DNA of 64,000 bases from Anas platyrhynchos (taxonomy: Eukaryota > Chordata > Aves > Anseriformes > Anatidae): positions 38,134,001 through 38,198,000 of the forward strand of contig NC_092594.1 in the NCBI RefSeq assembly GCF_047663525.1, written 5' to 3'. Numbering within the stretch: the first letter of the stretch is position 1; every line of letters begins with the position of its first letter. The translations under genes were made by a program, and so were the position numbers. Shown here piece after piece: positions 50,001 to 61,558 of the stretch. The notes under the pieces were generated by a model. That model did no database searches, was not told where the DNA came from, and saw only the letters and a list, made by a program, of their open reading frames with translations.

Positions 50001-53000
50001 CCTGTCCCAAGGGCACCACCATGCAGGGAAAATCCCCCATCTGTGCTTTCACCGAGCCCCATGGGCACAGTGAGCATCCTGGGGAATCCCGGCCTGAGGG
50101 CAGGACAGGCTGAGCATAAACCAGGTGTGATAACGCTCAGGGTAGGCATTCATCATTCCAGACTTGTAGTCTGACTTCTTATCCTACACCTGCCATACAG
50201 CAATATCTGGAAAGAACCTGTTATTTGTGCTAGCTAAATGCTTTAAATGCTTAAAATAGAGAGCTCATCATTCTTAGTTACACAGACTCCTGTGGTAAAA
50301 CCTGGGGGTTTATGTGGGAAAGCACCAACGTAAGGCACCCAGCGGGCACAACCAGCACCGTACACCCTGCCTGACCCCACAGGCCGGCCCTTGTTCCTTA
50401 TGTTCCTTACACAAGCCGAGCCCATCAGCAAGGCATTTCTGTAGTCATATTAACAGATAATGCAAGATAAATGTGCCAGTGGTCTCAAATCTCCAGAATT
50501 GTGCTTTGGTGAAACAGCGGCAGCGCTACCCAGGTTAGGTCACATCGGAGCCTGGTGGCAGCCTGGTGACACGAGATGTATCTGACACGGCGACACGGCT
50601 GGTATTGCCACGTCCCTCTCCGGACAGTGGGAGCCTGGAAGGCCACAGCCTGGGACACCTTCTTGTCAGGAGGCCTCCTCCTTGCAGGGCCACCCTGTGG
50701 CACCACCCGGTGCCAGCCGCATGGTGGCAGCACCGTGGGGATCATGGGCCCAGAATCACATTAGGGTTGGAAAAGGCCTACAAGATCTGGTCCAACACCC
50801 CCCTACCACCAATGTCACCACTAAACCCTGTCCCCAAGCACCACGTCCAACCTCTCCTTGAACATCCCCAGGGACAGTGACTCCACCACCTCCCTGGGCA
50901 ACCCATCCCAACGCCTGACCGCTCTTTGTGCCAGTACAAGATGTGGCCTGAGCCATTTTCCTCACAGGAAAACCATTGGGAACAGGGCTTGAAAGCTGTG
51001 TTACCCGATCCCAGGGGAAGATCAGCTGTATTGCTTTCATGTGCTGAAACTGTTCCTGGGTTTCAGGCAGAGAGGCCTCTGGGCTCCTGAGACAAGCTAC
51101 CCCCATGCTCCTCGTCCTCGCTGCCCAACAGTTTTCCACTTTAGTGACCAGTGCTTTAATTGCTCTACTTCAGGATGATGGCTCCGGGCCTGCCCATGGC
51201 CAAAAGGGAACCCATGAGGAGCTTCCCTGCCCTCAGCAGCGTGTGCCTGAAGCCCCATCACGCCTCCTGCCTGGGCTGCTCCCTTGGGATGCTTCCCTGA
51301 GCGCTGAGCGAGCACCTCACAGCGTCCCAGCAGAGCCCGTTTTTCTTGCAGGCTGGCCCCAGCCTCAGCAGATTGCCCCAGATAGGGGCTTGCTGTAGGG
51401 CATGGCGATTTCTTCACTCCCCCGTGGCTCAGGTCCCACCGAGGCAGGTTTTACCTGCGGGCTGGGGCCGGGGTTATCAGCATGGCGAGGTGATCCCTTC
51501 GGTAACAGTGAGGACAGCAGGCACTTGCTGAGGAAAGGATGGCAAGGGAATTGCTTCATATGGCCAGGAAAGAAAGCTTGCTGCCTCTTTTAACAGAAAA
51601 ATAAGGTTCTTGCCATGGCAGACTCAGCTGCAGCTATCCGCTTAGACAAAATGGTGCTGCTGGAGAACTCAGTGCTCAGGGGGTTGGACACTGGGAAATT
51701 ATCTGTAGGTGTGCATGGAAAACGGCCTGGGGTTCCTCAGGAAGGGTAAATTCTTGTCTCGAGATGTGTGTGGGGGAGATTTCTTGTAATGTATTTTACG
51801 GTTTTGATAACATTTTGTTTAATTAGAACTCAGAGAAATACAAGATGACGTAGAGTGCAGATAAGCAGAAGACACTAATTACTTTTCAGGGCTTTATTTT
51901 TTTTATTATACCAGTATTTATTTTCAAAAATAATATTTTTTTTTTCTTCTCTCTGCTTAAGTCTCCTCAGAGGATCAGATCCCAAGCTTCAGCTACAACG
52001 AGACTTCCCACGGTAAGAAGTATTTCAGGCTTGGTGAGTGAGAGCTTCTGCTTGACCAGGAGTGGACGTTTCGGCCAGAGCCACGAGCGCAGCATCTGGT
52101 GATGTAGTAGTGAAAGGGAAGTGAAAGCTCCGTCGTAATTTGGGGAGGTCAGAGCCAGCAAAGCAACTTTTCATTTGACAGGAAGATGAGCCACATGGCA
52201 AGAAAGGCTGCAGTCCTGCCCTGGGGTGAATCCACCTTGCATAATTCCTGCCTTTGAGTTTTGTTTTCTTATGAGACGTAATAAAATGTACGTTACTGCA
52301 AACAGGAGTTAAGAAACCAGGGAAAATATCATAATGTTAACATATAAAATAGTGTAACAATGACGGACTGCTCTGGCCTTACAATCTGAGCCAAGGGCTG
52401 GCTTAAACATTTCCCATGCATGTTTCTAACTGCAGTTACGCTTTTGGTTTGCATGGCTTCTGGTAAAGGTTATACTATGGTCTGCTTCAGTATTTAAAGC
52501 AAAACCAAAACCAACATAAGCAGAAGAGCTTGCTCAAGTATTTCTGGAAAGTAATTCTGTGTAGGAAATGGTTAAACACAGTGACCACACTTACTAGAAT
52601 TACTTGGCTGGAGGATCCCGGCCGGGTGGCGACTGGCAACCACCTCGGGGCAGCGGAGGGGCGGCCACTTCCGAGGTTCATTGCCAGCTGCCCATGTCTG
52701 GCAGTGGCATGGATGAGCAGCAGAAGGGCCCTCCAGAGCCTGGCCCTGATGCCTTCGTGGCCTCCAGCTCTAGATAAATATTGCCCCTCCACCAGACCAT
52801 TAGAATTGGAAGTGCAGATGTATAGGAATAACAGACATGCAAGGAGTCACGTTCACCATGACTGCTTGTGATGCAGAATTATTCACAAGTGCGACTCAGG
52901 ATGTGGCCTATAACATTTGTTTTAAAATGGGAGCTACCTGACTAACCTCTTTCCTCTTTGTCTTCTTTCAGATGATGACACTGGAGTTTACCTGGGAATG

Positions 53001-55638
53001 GGTGTCAGTGTGATCGTATCATCAGTTGTTCTTGCTGTTCTGATGTTTAAAAAATCAGCTAGAAAAAGGTATTACTTTCATCACATTTTTTTCTTAATTT
53101 GTAACTCATACTTTTCTTCCAGAATATTCTAAAGGTAACTAGAGAAACCAGTCCTTCCCCCTATGCTCTGCTCCTACTGAGGGCAGCTTTGCTTGTTCAT
53201 AATATTGCTGCATAAGAGGCTATCTGTGCACTCCACAAGAAGGCAGAGACCAATAAAAAAGTAAAAATCACTCCTCTGTAGGAACCAGACATGATATATT
53301 ATTATTATACAGATCTAGGGGGAGTAAAAGAAAAAAGAGGGAAAATATAACCTTCTTTAAGTAAGTTTTATCCTAGGGTCTGTTACTCTTTTGAATGAGG
53401 AAGGGATGCTGCCTCTGGCACAGGCTGCTGGCTGCCCCCGTGTCTGTACCTTGGCAGACTGGCAGAGACCGGGGAGTTGGAAAAGAGCTGGAAAACCAAA
53501 CAGGGAGAGTCTTCCTTCCATTTTTTTAACATGACTGCTGCATACCTAGCTTGCCAAGCACCCTCTCCGCAGTGAGAGGAGTCCCACCAGTGCTGTTCCT
53601 GATACAAATACGTAGAAACGGTCGCCTCTGTGCCATGGAGCTGGCTGTTGGACATTCCTGATAGAGCAAGAAAGAGGGTGGAGAAGACCCGGGGTTAGAG
53701 GATGTTGAAGGGCTGCCCCTTTCAGTTCCTGAACCCTGTCTGAATTTTTCTGCTGTTGATGTAATTGGGCAAGACAGCAAGAACAGAGAGCGTGTACTTT
53801 CTCAGGAACACAGCAGTGCACACAACATCAGCAAAGCTCAACTAAATCAAAATCTCTTGCAAATGATTTTCATTTCTGCAGCAGCTTTGTTTGTCGGAAA
53901 ATCAATTTTCGTTCCTGCAGCAGCTTTGTTTGTAGGAAAATCAACTTTCATTACTGCTGTGTATTTTATTTCATCAGCTCAGGACACATGCATCCTCTTA
54001 TTTAAATACTTAGCTTGGGTTCCACCACCCACCTCAGTTTAGTAACATTTTCCCATACATGTATGTTTTACACAAGGGATTTAAGCAGAGTAATTTAGTT
54101 TCCAGACTTGCTCAATAAATGTAATTTTGAATGTAGTGCAGTGACAAAACCCAATCCTGTTCTGAGGGAAACAGCACCCGCTGTGTTGCAGCCATACAGT
54201 GTAACGTTAGGGTGAACAGTGCCCCTCTGCCAGCTGGAGCCAGGCTCCACCACCACCACAACCAGACTCAGGGGAACAGCACTGAGAGATGAAGAGATGG
54301 GGTTCAGATGAGAAAAACTACCCACATGGGGAAACTGAGGCTTCCCAGCCCTCCACAATGGCCATGAATGATGGATACACTCAGTGTTCCCTCCCTGTCT
54401 TGGGACAATTTCATCTAGAACAAACAAATAAATGAATAATAAAATGGACTAACATTTTGCTTTTTTATTTTTATTTTGGTAAAGAATTAAAGCAACAGTT
54501 GCGTCACTCTTACCGAAATGGCTACGTGAAGATTTTCCCCACATGGAAAACAGCAACGTGATAAAGTCACTCCAGGTAATTGCACCATTATTTTTTTTTT
54601 CCCCATTTACATATACTTAAAAATCATTCTGCAGCTGTGAGAAACATGGACAGAGCAGGATTCAGCTCTAGGGGATCTAGAACTGATCAGAGAATTATTT
54701 ACCAGCACCAGCAAGGTGCATGGAAGTCCAGCTTAGCTGGAGTCTTTAAACCTTGCTTCAATATAAATTTTATCCAGTAGTGCCAACTGAATCAAGCTGA
54801 CCTTGCGGTGCATGCAGAAGAACGGAGACGTGCACAGCTGCTCCTGTCTTCTCTCTGCCACCTCGCAGTAGTCTGTCCTATGGAGAGGATTAGATGAAAG
54901 AAGGAGGGATGTTGAGATGAAGACAAGGAGTCATTGCCCTATTTCCTCCGTGTGATGCTCTAATGATATCTCTTCCCTTGGCAAAATTTGCCAGTCTGTT
55001 ACTGCAGTCATTGTATTGTATTTTTTTTCTAGGAGAAGAGTGAATTCACAAGCAACACCTCCTGTGAGCCGTTCCTGGATCCCACGATCATGGAAGTAGA
55101 GGAGATGTCAGCGCACGAGAAATACAAGAATGTGGACATCAAAAAGAAACCCAGCACAGCGGTCCCTGAGAACGTGGAGCACCCACAGAGCTCAGCACCA
55201 GCCGTCAGCACTGCCCCTGAGCACGTCAGTGACTACAAGCCTCAGATTTCCGACGGGAGCCCTCTGGGATATGTAGCTGCCAATATTTACCAAGCACAGT
55301 CCCACACACCGGCTCCAGAACCGGAGACAACCGAGACAACCTTTTTCTTCAGAGACTACACCAGTCCCGTTAGCTACCTGTGGAACGCTGAAGGAGCGGA
55401 GCAAAACGTCTGTCTGCTGGAAAAGATCAACCTCATTTTAAACAACAACAGAAGCGGGCAAAACTACGCGTTCAGCTCAGCGCAGGAGGAAAATCAGTGG
55501 GAAAAAACGCTGTCGAGTGAAAATGTTCAAGAGCAGACACTGGTCCCAGATGAGCTGGTCTCTTGCTTGAGAGCAAAGAACGAAGAACCTGTGGATATAC
55601 AGAGCTGTCTGCAGCAACGCATCGGAAGGTTATTTTGA
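43976..55638 (+). CDS. IL23R: IL23R, interleukin-23 receptor with five extracellular domains
   Basis: The ligand-specific chain of the IL-23 receptor, which pairs with IL12RB1 at the T-cell surface and signals through JAK2/TYK2 to STAT3. Exons: 43976-44033, 44668-44961, 45075-45198, 45710-45864, 45988-46133, 46738-46885, 47224-47306, 47461-47665, 48746-48943, 49200-49283, 51971-52012, 52972-53068, 54485-54575, 55033-55638. All borders are AG/GT and the phases agree, giving 776 codons and TGA. Layout: signal peptide (1 to about 22), Ig-like D1 (to 117), cytokine-receptor homology D2-D3 (118-308; WSAWS at 294-298), FNIII D4 (309-404), FNIII D5 (405-498), stalk, membrane span (about 518-538), box1-like [11 protein letters not shown] (553-563) and tail. 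Identity rests on the tail blocks DYKPQIS and [13 protein letters not shown], on NSNVIKSLQ, and on synteny. Human IL23R has 629 residues and lacks D4-D5. Confidence 0.95.
44048..44074 (+). repeat. Pentanucleotide (GGCAC)n microsatellite in IL23R intron 1
   Basis: Five units of GGCAC lie directly after the first IL23R coding exon. They are the reverse complement of the pentamer array at 41,260-41,312. Confidence 0.85.
44668..44961 (+). other. IL23R: IL23R Ig-like domain D1 exon
   Basis: One exon encodes the whole N-terminal Ig-like domain, from [16 protein letters not shown] to [10 protein letters not shown]. The pattern of cysteines ([18 protein letters not shown]) and several N-x-S/T sites match D1 of IL23R and IL12RB2. 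This domain makes the main IL-23p19 contact in human IL23R. Confidence 0.9.
45075..46885 (+). other. IL23R: IL23R cytokine-receptor homology region, D2-D3
   Basis: Exons 45075-45198, 45710-45864, 45988-46133 and 46738-46885. D2 carries the paired cysteines ([17 protein letters not shown]) and ends near LDLQEL. D3 reads [16 protein letters not shown] and ends with the canonical WSAWS. Human IL23R has a weaker WQPWS version of this motif. Confidence 0.92.
47224..49283 (+). other. IL23R: IL23R extra FNIII domains D4 and D5
   Basis: Exon pairs 47224-47306/47461-47665 and 48746-48943/49200-49283 encode two fibronectin III domains between WSAWS and the stalk. D4 contains PDVWRRLGS and [14 protein letters not shown], and D5 contains [10 protein letters not shown] and WFIVEWV. 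These correspond to IL12RB2 D4 (PDVW...SEARGKILHY) and D5 (VTWQPP...YVVEW). The reading frame runs through all four exons with correct splice sites, so they appear functional. Human IL23R has no such domains. Confidence 0.88.
48315..48660 (+). repeat. AT-rich simple repeats in IL23R intron 8
   Basis: Consecutive short tandem repeats: TATTTA units (48,346-48,372), GAATAT units (48,373-48,400), diverged AATATGATAT stretches, then ACCTAT/ACCCAT-type units (48,610-48,660). It lies where the locus changes from GC-rich to AT-rich. Confidence 0.85.
49498..49890 (+). mobile_element. CR1 LINE 3' fragment in IL23R intron 10
   Basis: A 5'-truncated CR1 in sense orientation. Its open frame ([20 protein letters not shown] through [13 protein letters not shown]) reads without a stop to the end of ORF2, then the 3' UTR and a tail of TTCTGTG-type units. 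The intact frame suggests a fairly young copy. It shares its 3' end with the fragments at 2,868 and 63,181. Confidence 0.94.
50751..50945 (-). mobile_element. CR1 LINE 3' fragment, antisense, older subfamily
   Basis: The plus strand begins AGAATCACATTAGGGTTGGAAAAGG and continues with TCCAACCTCTCCTTGAACATCC and CCACCTCCCTGGGCAACCC, the reverse complement of a CR1 3' end. It differs clearly from the other CR1 copies in the window. It lies in IL23R intron 10. Confidence 0.9.
52972..53068 (+). other. IL23R: IL23R transmembrane exon
   Basis: The exon encodes DDDTGVYLG, a hydrophobic stretch of about 21 residues ([17 protein letters not shown]) and the basic stop-transfer KKSARKR. The type I topology fits the family. 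The stalk before it comes from the 42-base exon at 51971-52012 ([14 protein letters not shown]). Confidence 0.9.
53867..53959 (+). repeat. 39-base tandem duplication in IL23R intron 12
   Basis: Two copies of a 39-base unit (53,867-53,905 and 53,906-53,944), differing at three positions, plus a 15-base partial third copy. The shared core is GCAGCAGCTTTGTTTGT. Confidence 0.88.
54485..54575 (+). other. IL23R: IL23R box1-like JAK-binding exon
   Basis: The exon encodes [18 protein letters not shown] then [12 protein letters not shown], aligning with the human LLLIPKWLYEDIPNMKNSNV segment. The human tyrosine after KWL (Y399) is arginine here (R559). The proline/tryptophan box1 core used for JAK2 docking is kept. 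Confidence 0.9.
55033..55638 (+). other. IL23R: IL23R cytoplasmic tail exon
   Basis: 201 codons and TGA encode the signalling tail. Tyrosine motifs: Y606 (KYKNV), Y643 (DYKPQIS, a YXXQ STAT3 motif shared with human), Y655 (GYVAA) and Y661 (IYQAQ, also YXXQ). The C-terminal block [13 protein letters not shown] is near-identical to human. The following human YFPQ site is CLQQ here, so that tyrosine is absent. Confidence 0.92.
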
Positions 55639-56205
55639 GCAAAGTTATAACTGGGATTAAAAAAACACAACACAAAATTACGAGTGGATCATCATGGTGC
55701 ACATCTGCCTTTGGGATTACAAACATCAGAACTGGAACAAAGCTCCAAGTCCAAAACTCACTCCCTTAATGGACTGTGAATAGTTTTGGATGCATGGATT
55801 GCCTTGGCCAGTAAATCATCGTTTTACACTTACCTCATATTTTTACAAGCATAACAATGCATAAATGCAGGGGTTCCTGTAAGAACTGAACTACAAAGCG
55901 GGTGATTTCTACAGGATACAATATGCTTCAATTATTATTCTAAGTCACTCTTTGGTTAAGTACTTGGAACATGCAATACCTGGAGCTGATATCTTTTAAG
56001 ATGGATAAAACGATCCCTTGGACATTCTGATTAAATTGTGTAAAATACCCTGGGATCACTCATAATGAGGAGACACTACACTGAGCATGATCTGTCTATC
56101 ATGCAGCACCCACGGCTACCATATGATTTTTTTTTCTGTTTGACAGGATAACTCGGTTTCATTTTCCCTTCCATTCAATAATAAAAAATACATCAGATAA
56201 GAACG
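55639..56205 (+). other. IL23R: IL23R 3' UTR with AATAAA
   Basis: Non-coding sequence follows the stop. An AATAAA at 56,180-56,185 is the first good poly(A) signal, suggesting a 3' UTR of about 560 bases. The end point is inferred. Confidence 0.6.
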
Positions 56206-59200
56206 GGCCTTCATCAGCTTGGCCTACCAGCCTGATTTAAAATCTCTCTCTAAATTTGTCTCTAGATGGGTGATGTTTTGGTTTGGGCGAAGCATTTATT
56301 GTCTCACATCAGTTTGTCAGTGGTTCAGCTTTGCTGTTCTGCATAAAGCAGAACATGGCACAGAGAAATGGCATTTATTAGGCATATAACAGGGAATTCG
56401 GATCTTCTGAAATACAGAAAAGGAAATAGGGGAGCCCCCTTCCTGCTGAGGGGTCTTGGAACCATTCTAAGTTTGCCCAGGGCTTCAGAGGTGGTCCTGC
56501 AAGATGTTGCTAAAGCAACCAGAAACTGCCTGGAAATGGGAGAGGTTGGATTTTGTATCTAGCCCTTACTTGACTGACCACCCCGGCCTTTTCCAGGAAA
56601 CACTTTAAATGCTTTTAAGGAACAGAAGCACAAAGGAAGCTTACTACATCCTGTAAAACACTTCGCTGCTCTCCCAGGGCGGTGCTGGCCCACAAGCAGG
56701 ACCCCCAGTTGCCACAGCAATGCTAAAAAAGTGTAATTTTAGTGCCCAGAGAGTTGTAATGCCCCGGTGCAGCACCCAGAGCATAGACACAGTGCTCTTT
56801 TACCTCTGATCATGGCCAGCCAGCAGCACAGTGCCCAGGAAGGAATGATCCTCACTGCCTTGGCCAGCTCAGGGCAGCTCCCTCCGGAGCCCCTTGACCT
56901 CCGCAGGCCACCAAAGCTGTGCTCTGCAGCTCAGCTGTGCACATTTTAGGGTTTTCTAAAGCACTGCATGGAAACTGTAAAAACTACTGTCTGAGAAAGG
57001 TGGCTGTGGGCATCCCAGAGCCCTCAATGTGGGCTGGGTGCTTAAAAACACCCGTGGGTGCCCTGCAGAGCAGCGTATGGACAGCTCTGCGTGATCATGG
57101 GCTACCCATCACTCCTGCACGTAGGTCTGAGTCCCCGTTCACAAGCAGTGGCACTGAGGAGCCTCTGAACCATGTAGCAGGACGTGTGACTTCTGTTCAC
57201 AGAGGAGCCTGCGCGATTAGAGATCTGGGTAGCTCAGCTGGCTGTGCACATCGCAGCAAATATATGCAGGGGATATATCCTGGAAGGCTGATGTCAACAT
57301 CATCACAATAAAAGGAAAAAAAGATCATCTGCATTACCAAATCGAAGTCTGTACAGGCGTAAGAGTAAGACTCAACACATTTTAATTAGACTTAGAAAAC
57401 TAACATAAATGCTAACCTGTATGTTAGCAGGTATCTAGAATTATACACTTTATCATTTTTTGCAGTAAAGCTGCTAAGCCTGGAGATTATAATTTTTCTC
57501 TTCAATTTTCTGAGGCGCCGTATGTGCTTCTCTAACGGCTGTTGCACAAATTGATCGATTTTGGCATTTAGTCCTGGATACCTTCAAATCAGAGCAGTTG
57601 GGTGCTATTCCTGTCTCCTCTTAAACCAAGAGGTCTGCCATTTGTCACTTTAATTTACCGAGTAGTATTTTACCTGAAAAGATGTGGTAGGTTTGTTCTT
57701 GAGAAGCAGCAAACTGTTTCCAAGCCTGAAATGTTACTCTTACATGCAAGCTAGTCTAAAATTAGTGATTGCTGCCTGTGCAGGAAGGAAATTGTAAAAG
57801 AACAGCCACATACTATCAGCAGCCAAAATGTGAGGTGTGGAAGATATTTTTTTCAATGTCCACATCCTGAGACTTGAGCTGCCTATGTTGCCTGAACAAG
57901 CAACATGCGCGGGGTGTTTACTGCTACATGGAAGTGCTTGGTTTTGTGTTGTGTTTTTTTTTCAGAAAAAATGAACCGAAAGTGTGATCTTACATTTCAG
58001 GCACCTGCTGTATAAAGTCTGAACACGTAGCGTTGCTAAATTACCCTAGGAGAGATACCTGCAGATGGATTTGTGGATGAAGGAGGCTAGTTCCTTTCCC
58101 GTTGAGGAAATCACCACATGCAGTCGTGCAGGGCTGAATCCTCTGCCCCCCTCTCGCCATTCACACATTCTTCATCAGTGGCACGACTGCCACGGGTTTT
58201 GCTGGGGCTGAAGGAAGCCTTTCTTCTCTACGTGTGCAAATGGATGCATCTGGTGAATAAGGACTGGTTACCGGGGGAGACAGAAGGAGAAGGGCACAAA
58301 TATACAACGCAGTTTCCCTCTCCCCTCCTGCTAACCCATTTAGATGGTGGTGATGGGTTAGGTATGGAATAGACCCCTGTGATGCTTGCCTCTGGCAATG
58401 AATGTGCATAAACTGCCCAGAGCATGATGAAAGCTGGGATTCTGCCAGCAGCCTGGCACCACGTTGTGTCCTCAGTTTCAGATTGTACCCGTTAGACGTG
58501 CTCCTGACTCTGCTTTTTGTCTTTGACTGCTTTGACCTTGCAAGGCCCTTGCATCAGGCCCGAGCCCGCTTTCCACCAAGTGCAGTGCTTAGTGGTAAAA
58601 ACCAGCATCCTGAGTGACGGGAATTGAGCTAGCTGTTATGCAAGCACGACACCAAAATCCTTGCAGCAGGCAACTCTTGAATATATGGACGGCTCAGCAC
58701 TCAGAATCAAATCACGCTGTCATTCTTAATACAGCTTCTTTAACATCTACAGATTCCCTTCCTTCCCCAAATATTACGAGCTCTCTAATTCCCGGTTCCA
58801 GCACTTCCCAACCTTTTTCCAAGTTTGGTTGTATTGTTGGCAGCTGAATCTCGTGGCGGTGAGTTCCACAGGTTTTTTACCAGTTTGGCAATGAGTTTCA
58901 TGGGCTCTTCAGCTTTCTTGTAGCATGGGTTCGATGTGCAGCTGAGGCACGTAAAGGAAGCGTGTGCTGACTAAAGTCTGTCTCCACAGACAATATAGAC
59001 CAAAAAGCATTGATCTCTCACTTATGTACCACTCAACCTGTGAGACTGCAGACTCATCTATACATTATCCCATGCAAGTGAAATCTGTATGTAATTATTT
59101 TATGACAAGACTTTTCTTTTTTTATGGCTAATGAGTAACACAGAGAAATCAGCTGCTGTCGAAGTACAGTGTGGGAGAACTTCGCACGGTGCTGCCGTTC

Positions 59201-59847
59201 CTGATGTACAGAAGCAGTGACCCTGCCTCCTTATCTTGGTGTCTGTCCTGAAGATACAGATAAAGCCCTCAGAGAATCCATGCTCACCAGCCTGAGGACG
59301 AGCTCTGTAACAGGAATGCTCTTAGTGCAAGCCACTCATTTAAATGTAAAGTAATTAAATTTCAAACCACTCTAGTTCCTGACCCAGAGAGATGCACCAT
59401 GGCTGCTCCTCATTGCTATTCACACATCTAACACAACCTCAGGAAAAAAAATGGCAAGAGAGAACAAAGTAGAAAGGAGTAAGAAAATGGAAAGCAACCT
59501 TTTCAAAGCTCAGACAGGCTCTGACAACAGCAAAGTCATTCATTGCCAGCTCTTATCTGCAGCCACTGTGTCAGTACAGGGTGTATCAGGTGTGATTGTG
59601 TACCAGTGGGAATTCTAAGCTCAGATGGAAAATTGTTATTGACAGCATGATACAGGTTAGTCAGAGACACCGTCCTCTGGGACGTGTTGCTTGCTGCTCC
59701 CCTTCAAAAAGTATGTTTAAAAATTAATTAAACTAAATGCTTAACAAATAAAAGGAATGCGTACTAAGATATGCATTAAATATGCATCACTAGTTACAAT
59801 TATAATCATTTATGCTGCTGCAGCCACCATCCCATGCATCCTGTTTG

Positions 59848-59985
59848 AGCGTTTGAAGCACAGGAGAGCTGGCTTTCAGTCTCGGCTCAGCCACCAGCTG
59901 TCTGCAACCAAGTCACTTCGCCTCAGTTTCTTATCCACAGAGCCAGGGCAGTAATAATTGCTGTTTCCTGTAAAGCTTCAGGATC
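59848..59985 (+). mobile_element. MIR SINE remnant, sense
   Basis: Landmarks of the MIR consensus occur in order: AAGCACAGGAGAGCTGG, TCTCGGCTCAGCCACCAGCTG, CAAGTCACTTCGCCTCAGTTTC, GCAGTAATAATTGC and TGTAAAGCTTCAGGAT. It is an ancient amniote-wide SINE. Confidence 0.8.
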
Positions 59986-60823
59986 TAGAGTCTAGCACCG
60001 TAAAACATCCAGTAATAGGAACAGTACAAGAAAATGAAGATAACGGAAACGTTCAATGAGTAATCTTGTGCTGCTCGTTTTTATTCTGCATGTGCTTGTC
60101 AGAATACTCCATGCTGAAAGATTTATAAGCATTTGCTTATCCATAAATTGTGGAAAAGATTTAGCTACAGATAAATGTGCTACAGAGGGTAAAATTTGAT
60201 TAAAAACTTTAGTTAGAGTTTCACAAAGCAAAATGACAACAGTAAACATCTGGGGATTTCTGAATGCAAAGACAAAAGATCAAAGCCCAGGTTGTGACCA
60301 AGACTTGCAAGCAAAGCTGCAAATAAATGCTTGGATCAGCAAAATCATTCTGAACACAAAGCAACTGAAAAATGACAGCAGGTGAAATGGTTACACAATG
60401 GAAGTACAAATATTCACTAAAAATACGCTATTTGGCATGCCTCATATTTCTTAGCCTTCAACAGGATTCATTCTTTAAGAGGGAAGAGAAGCTTTTCAAA
60501 GGGCAGAAGGACTGAGCACAGCAGCAGAGACTGAAACTAAACTTGAATTTCGTAGAAGAGGATGTGAGAAGTCGGGCTGTGGTTTTGTGTCTTTACTAGC
60601 TTCACTGAATGTTAGCTTCATAAAGCCAAATCCTATGAAAATGTCACTTGTAAAACAATGGAAGCAGCACTAGGATAAAATATCAAAGCAAGCATTAAAC
60701 ACAATAAATACAACACAAGGTACAAAAGTGATCAGTTAAAGAAGACTTCAGGATTGCTATTTACCAAAGCAGTCAAGTCTTTCCTTAATAGAGAGAAACC
60801 AGTCTTGGCACACGAATATTAAA

Positions 60824-60850
60824 AAACAACAACAAAACAACAACAATAAA
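60824..60850 (+). repeat. AAC-type short repeat
   Basis: A short run of AAC and AACA units. Nothing else is seen around it. Confidence 0.75.
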
Positions 60851-61328
60851 ACCTCCATAGTTCTTAACTTCATAAAGATGCCAGATGACAGCGTGTATCC
60901 TACATCTTCCATATGATTTCCTAGACTTGTACTGTGGGAGCGGCCAAATTTAGGGTTTCCACCTCTTCCACTGGGGCCTGAGTCATGTTCTTCCACATCA
61001 AATTGGATCAAAGGACTGGTGGGGCTAAAATGTCAGCTGGCAAAACATGAAAAAATGGTATTAATGATGATTTTTCAGGCAGGCGTTTCCCTGCTTTGAG
61101 CTACAATCTGGATCACACCAGCACAGTGGCTGGGACCCTGGCGACAGAGGCAAGGAGCTGCCATCGCAAGGGTGGGAACTGCACAAATTGCAGCCGGTGC
61201 CAGAAAATAGCTCCCCAAAAGGAACTTTTGGGAAAGGTGGCCTGAACAAGAGAATTTAAATGCAAGGGCAGACTGCTAATGTAAGAATTGGGAGGCCACT
61301 GAGCAAGGCTGGTCAAGACGCTTAAAGA

Positions 61329-61558
61329 GGGAAAGGAAAGGAAAGGAAAGGAAAGGAAAGGAAAGGAAAGGAAAGGAAAGGAAAGGAAAGGAAAGGAAAG
61401 GAAAGGAAAGGAAAGGAAAGGAAAGGAAAGGAAAGGAAAGGAAAGGAAAGGAAAGGAAAGGAAAGGAAAGGAAAGGAAAGGAAAGGAAAGGAAAGGAAAG
61501 GAAAGGAAAGGAAAGGAAAGGAAAGGAAAGGAAAGGAAAGGAAAGGAAAGGAAAGGAA
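61329..61558 (+). repeat. (GGAAA)n microsatellite, about 46 perfect units
   Basis: About 230 bases of GGAAA with no interruption, all purine on the + strand. The minus-strand frames reading repeated FLSFP are produced by the repeat. The lack of interruptions suggests recent expansion and likely length variation. Confidence 0.97.

Noticed and set aside
54290-54350. MIR-like GGGAAACTGAGGC segment in IL23R intron 12
   Set aside because: Only one short block matches; the rest of the MIR core is not recognisable.
43976-55638. Assignment of this receptor to IL12RB2 because of the extra FNIII domains
   Set aside because: The tail (YKPQIS and PDELVSCL) and box1 flank match IL23R, D6 is missing, and the position next to SLC35D1 fits IL23R.
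58118-58409. Candidate first exon of IL12RB2
   Set aside because: No signal-peptide plus Ig-domain continuity and no match to the expected N-terminal domain.
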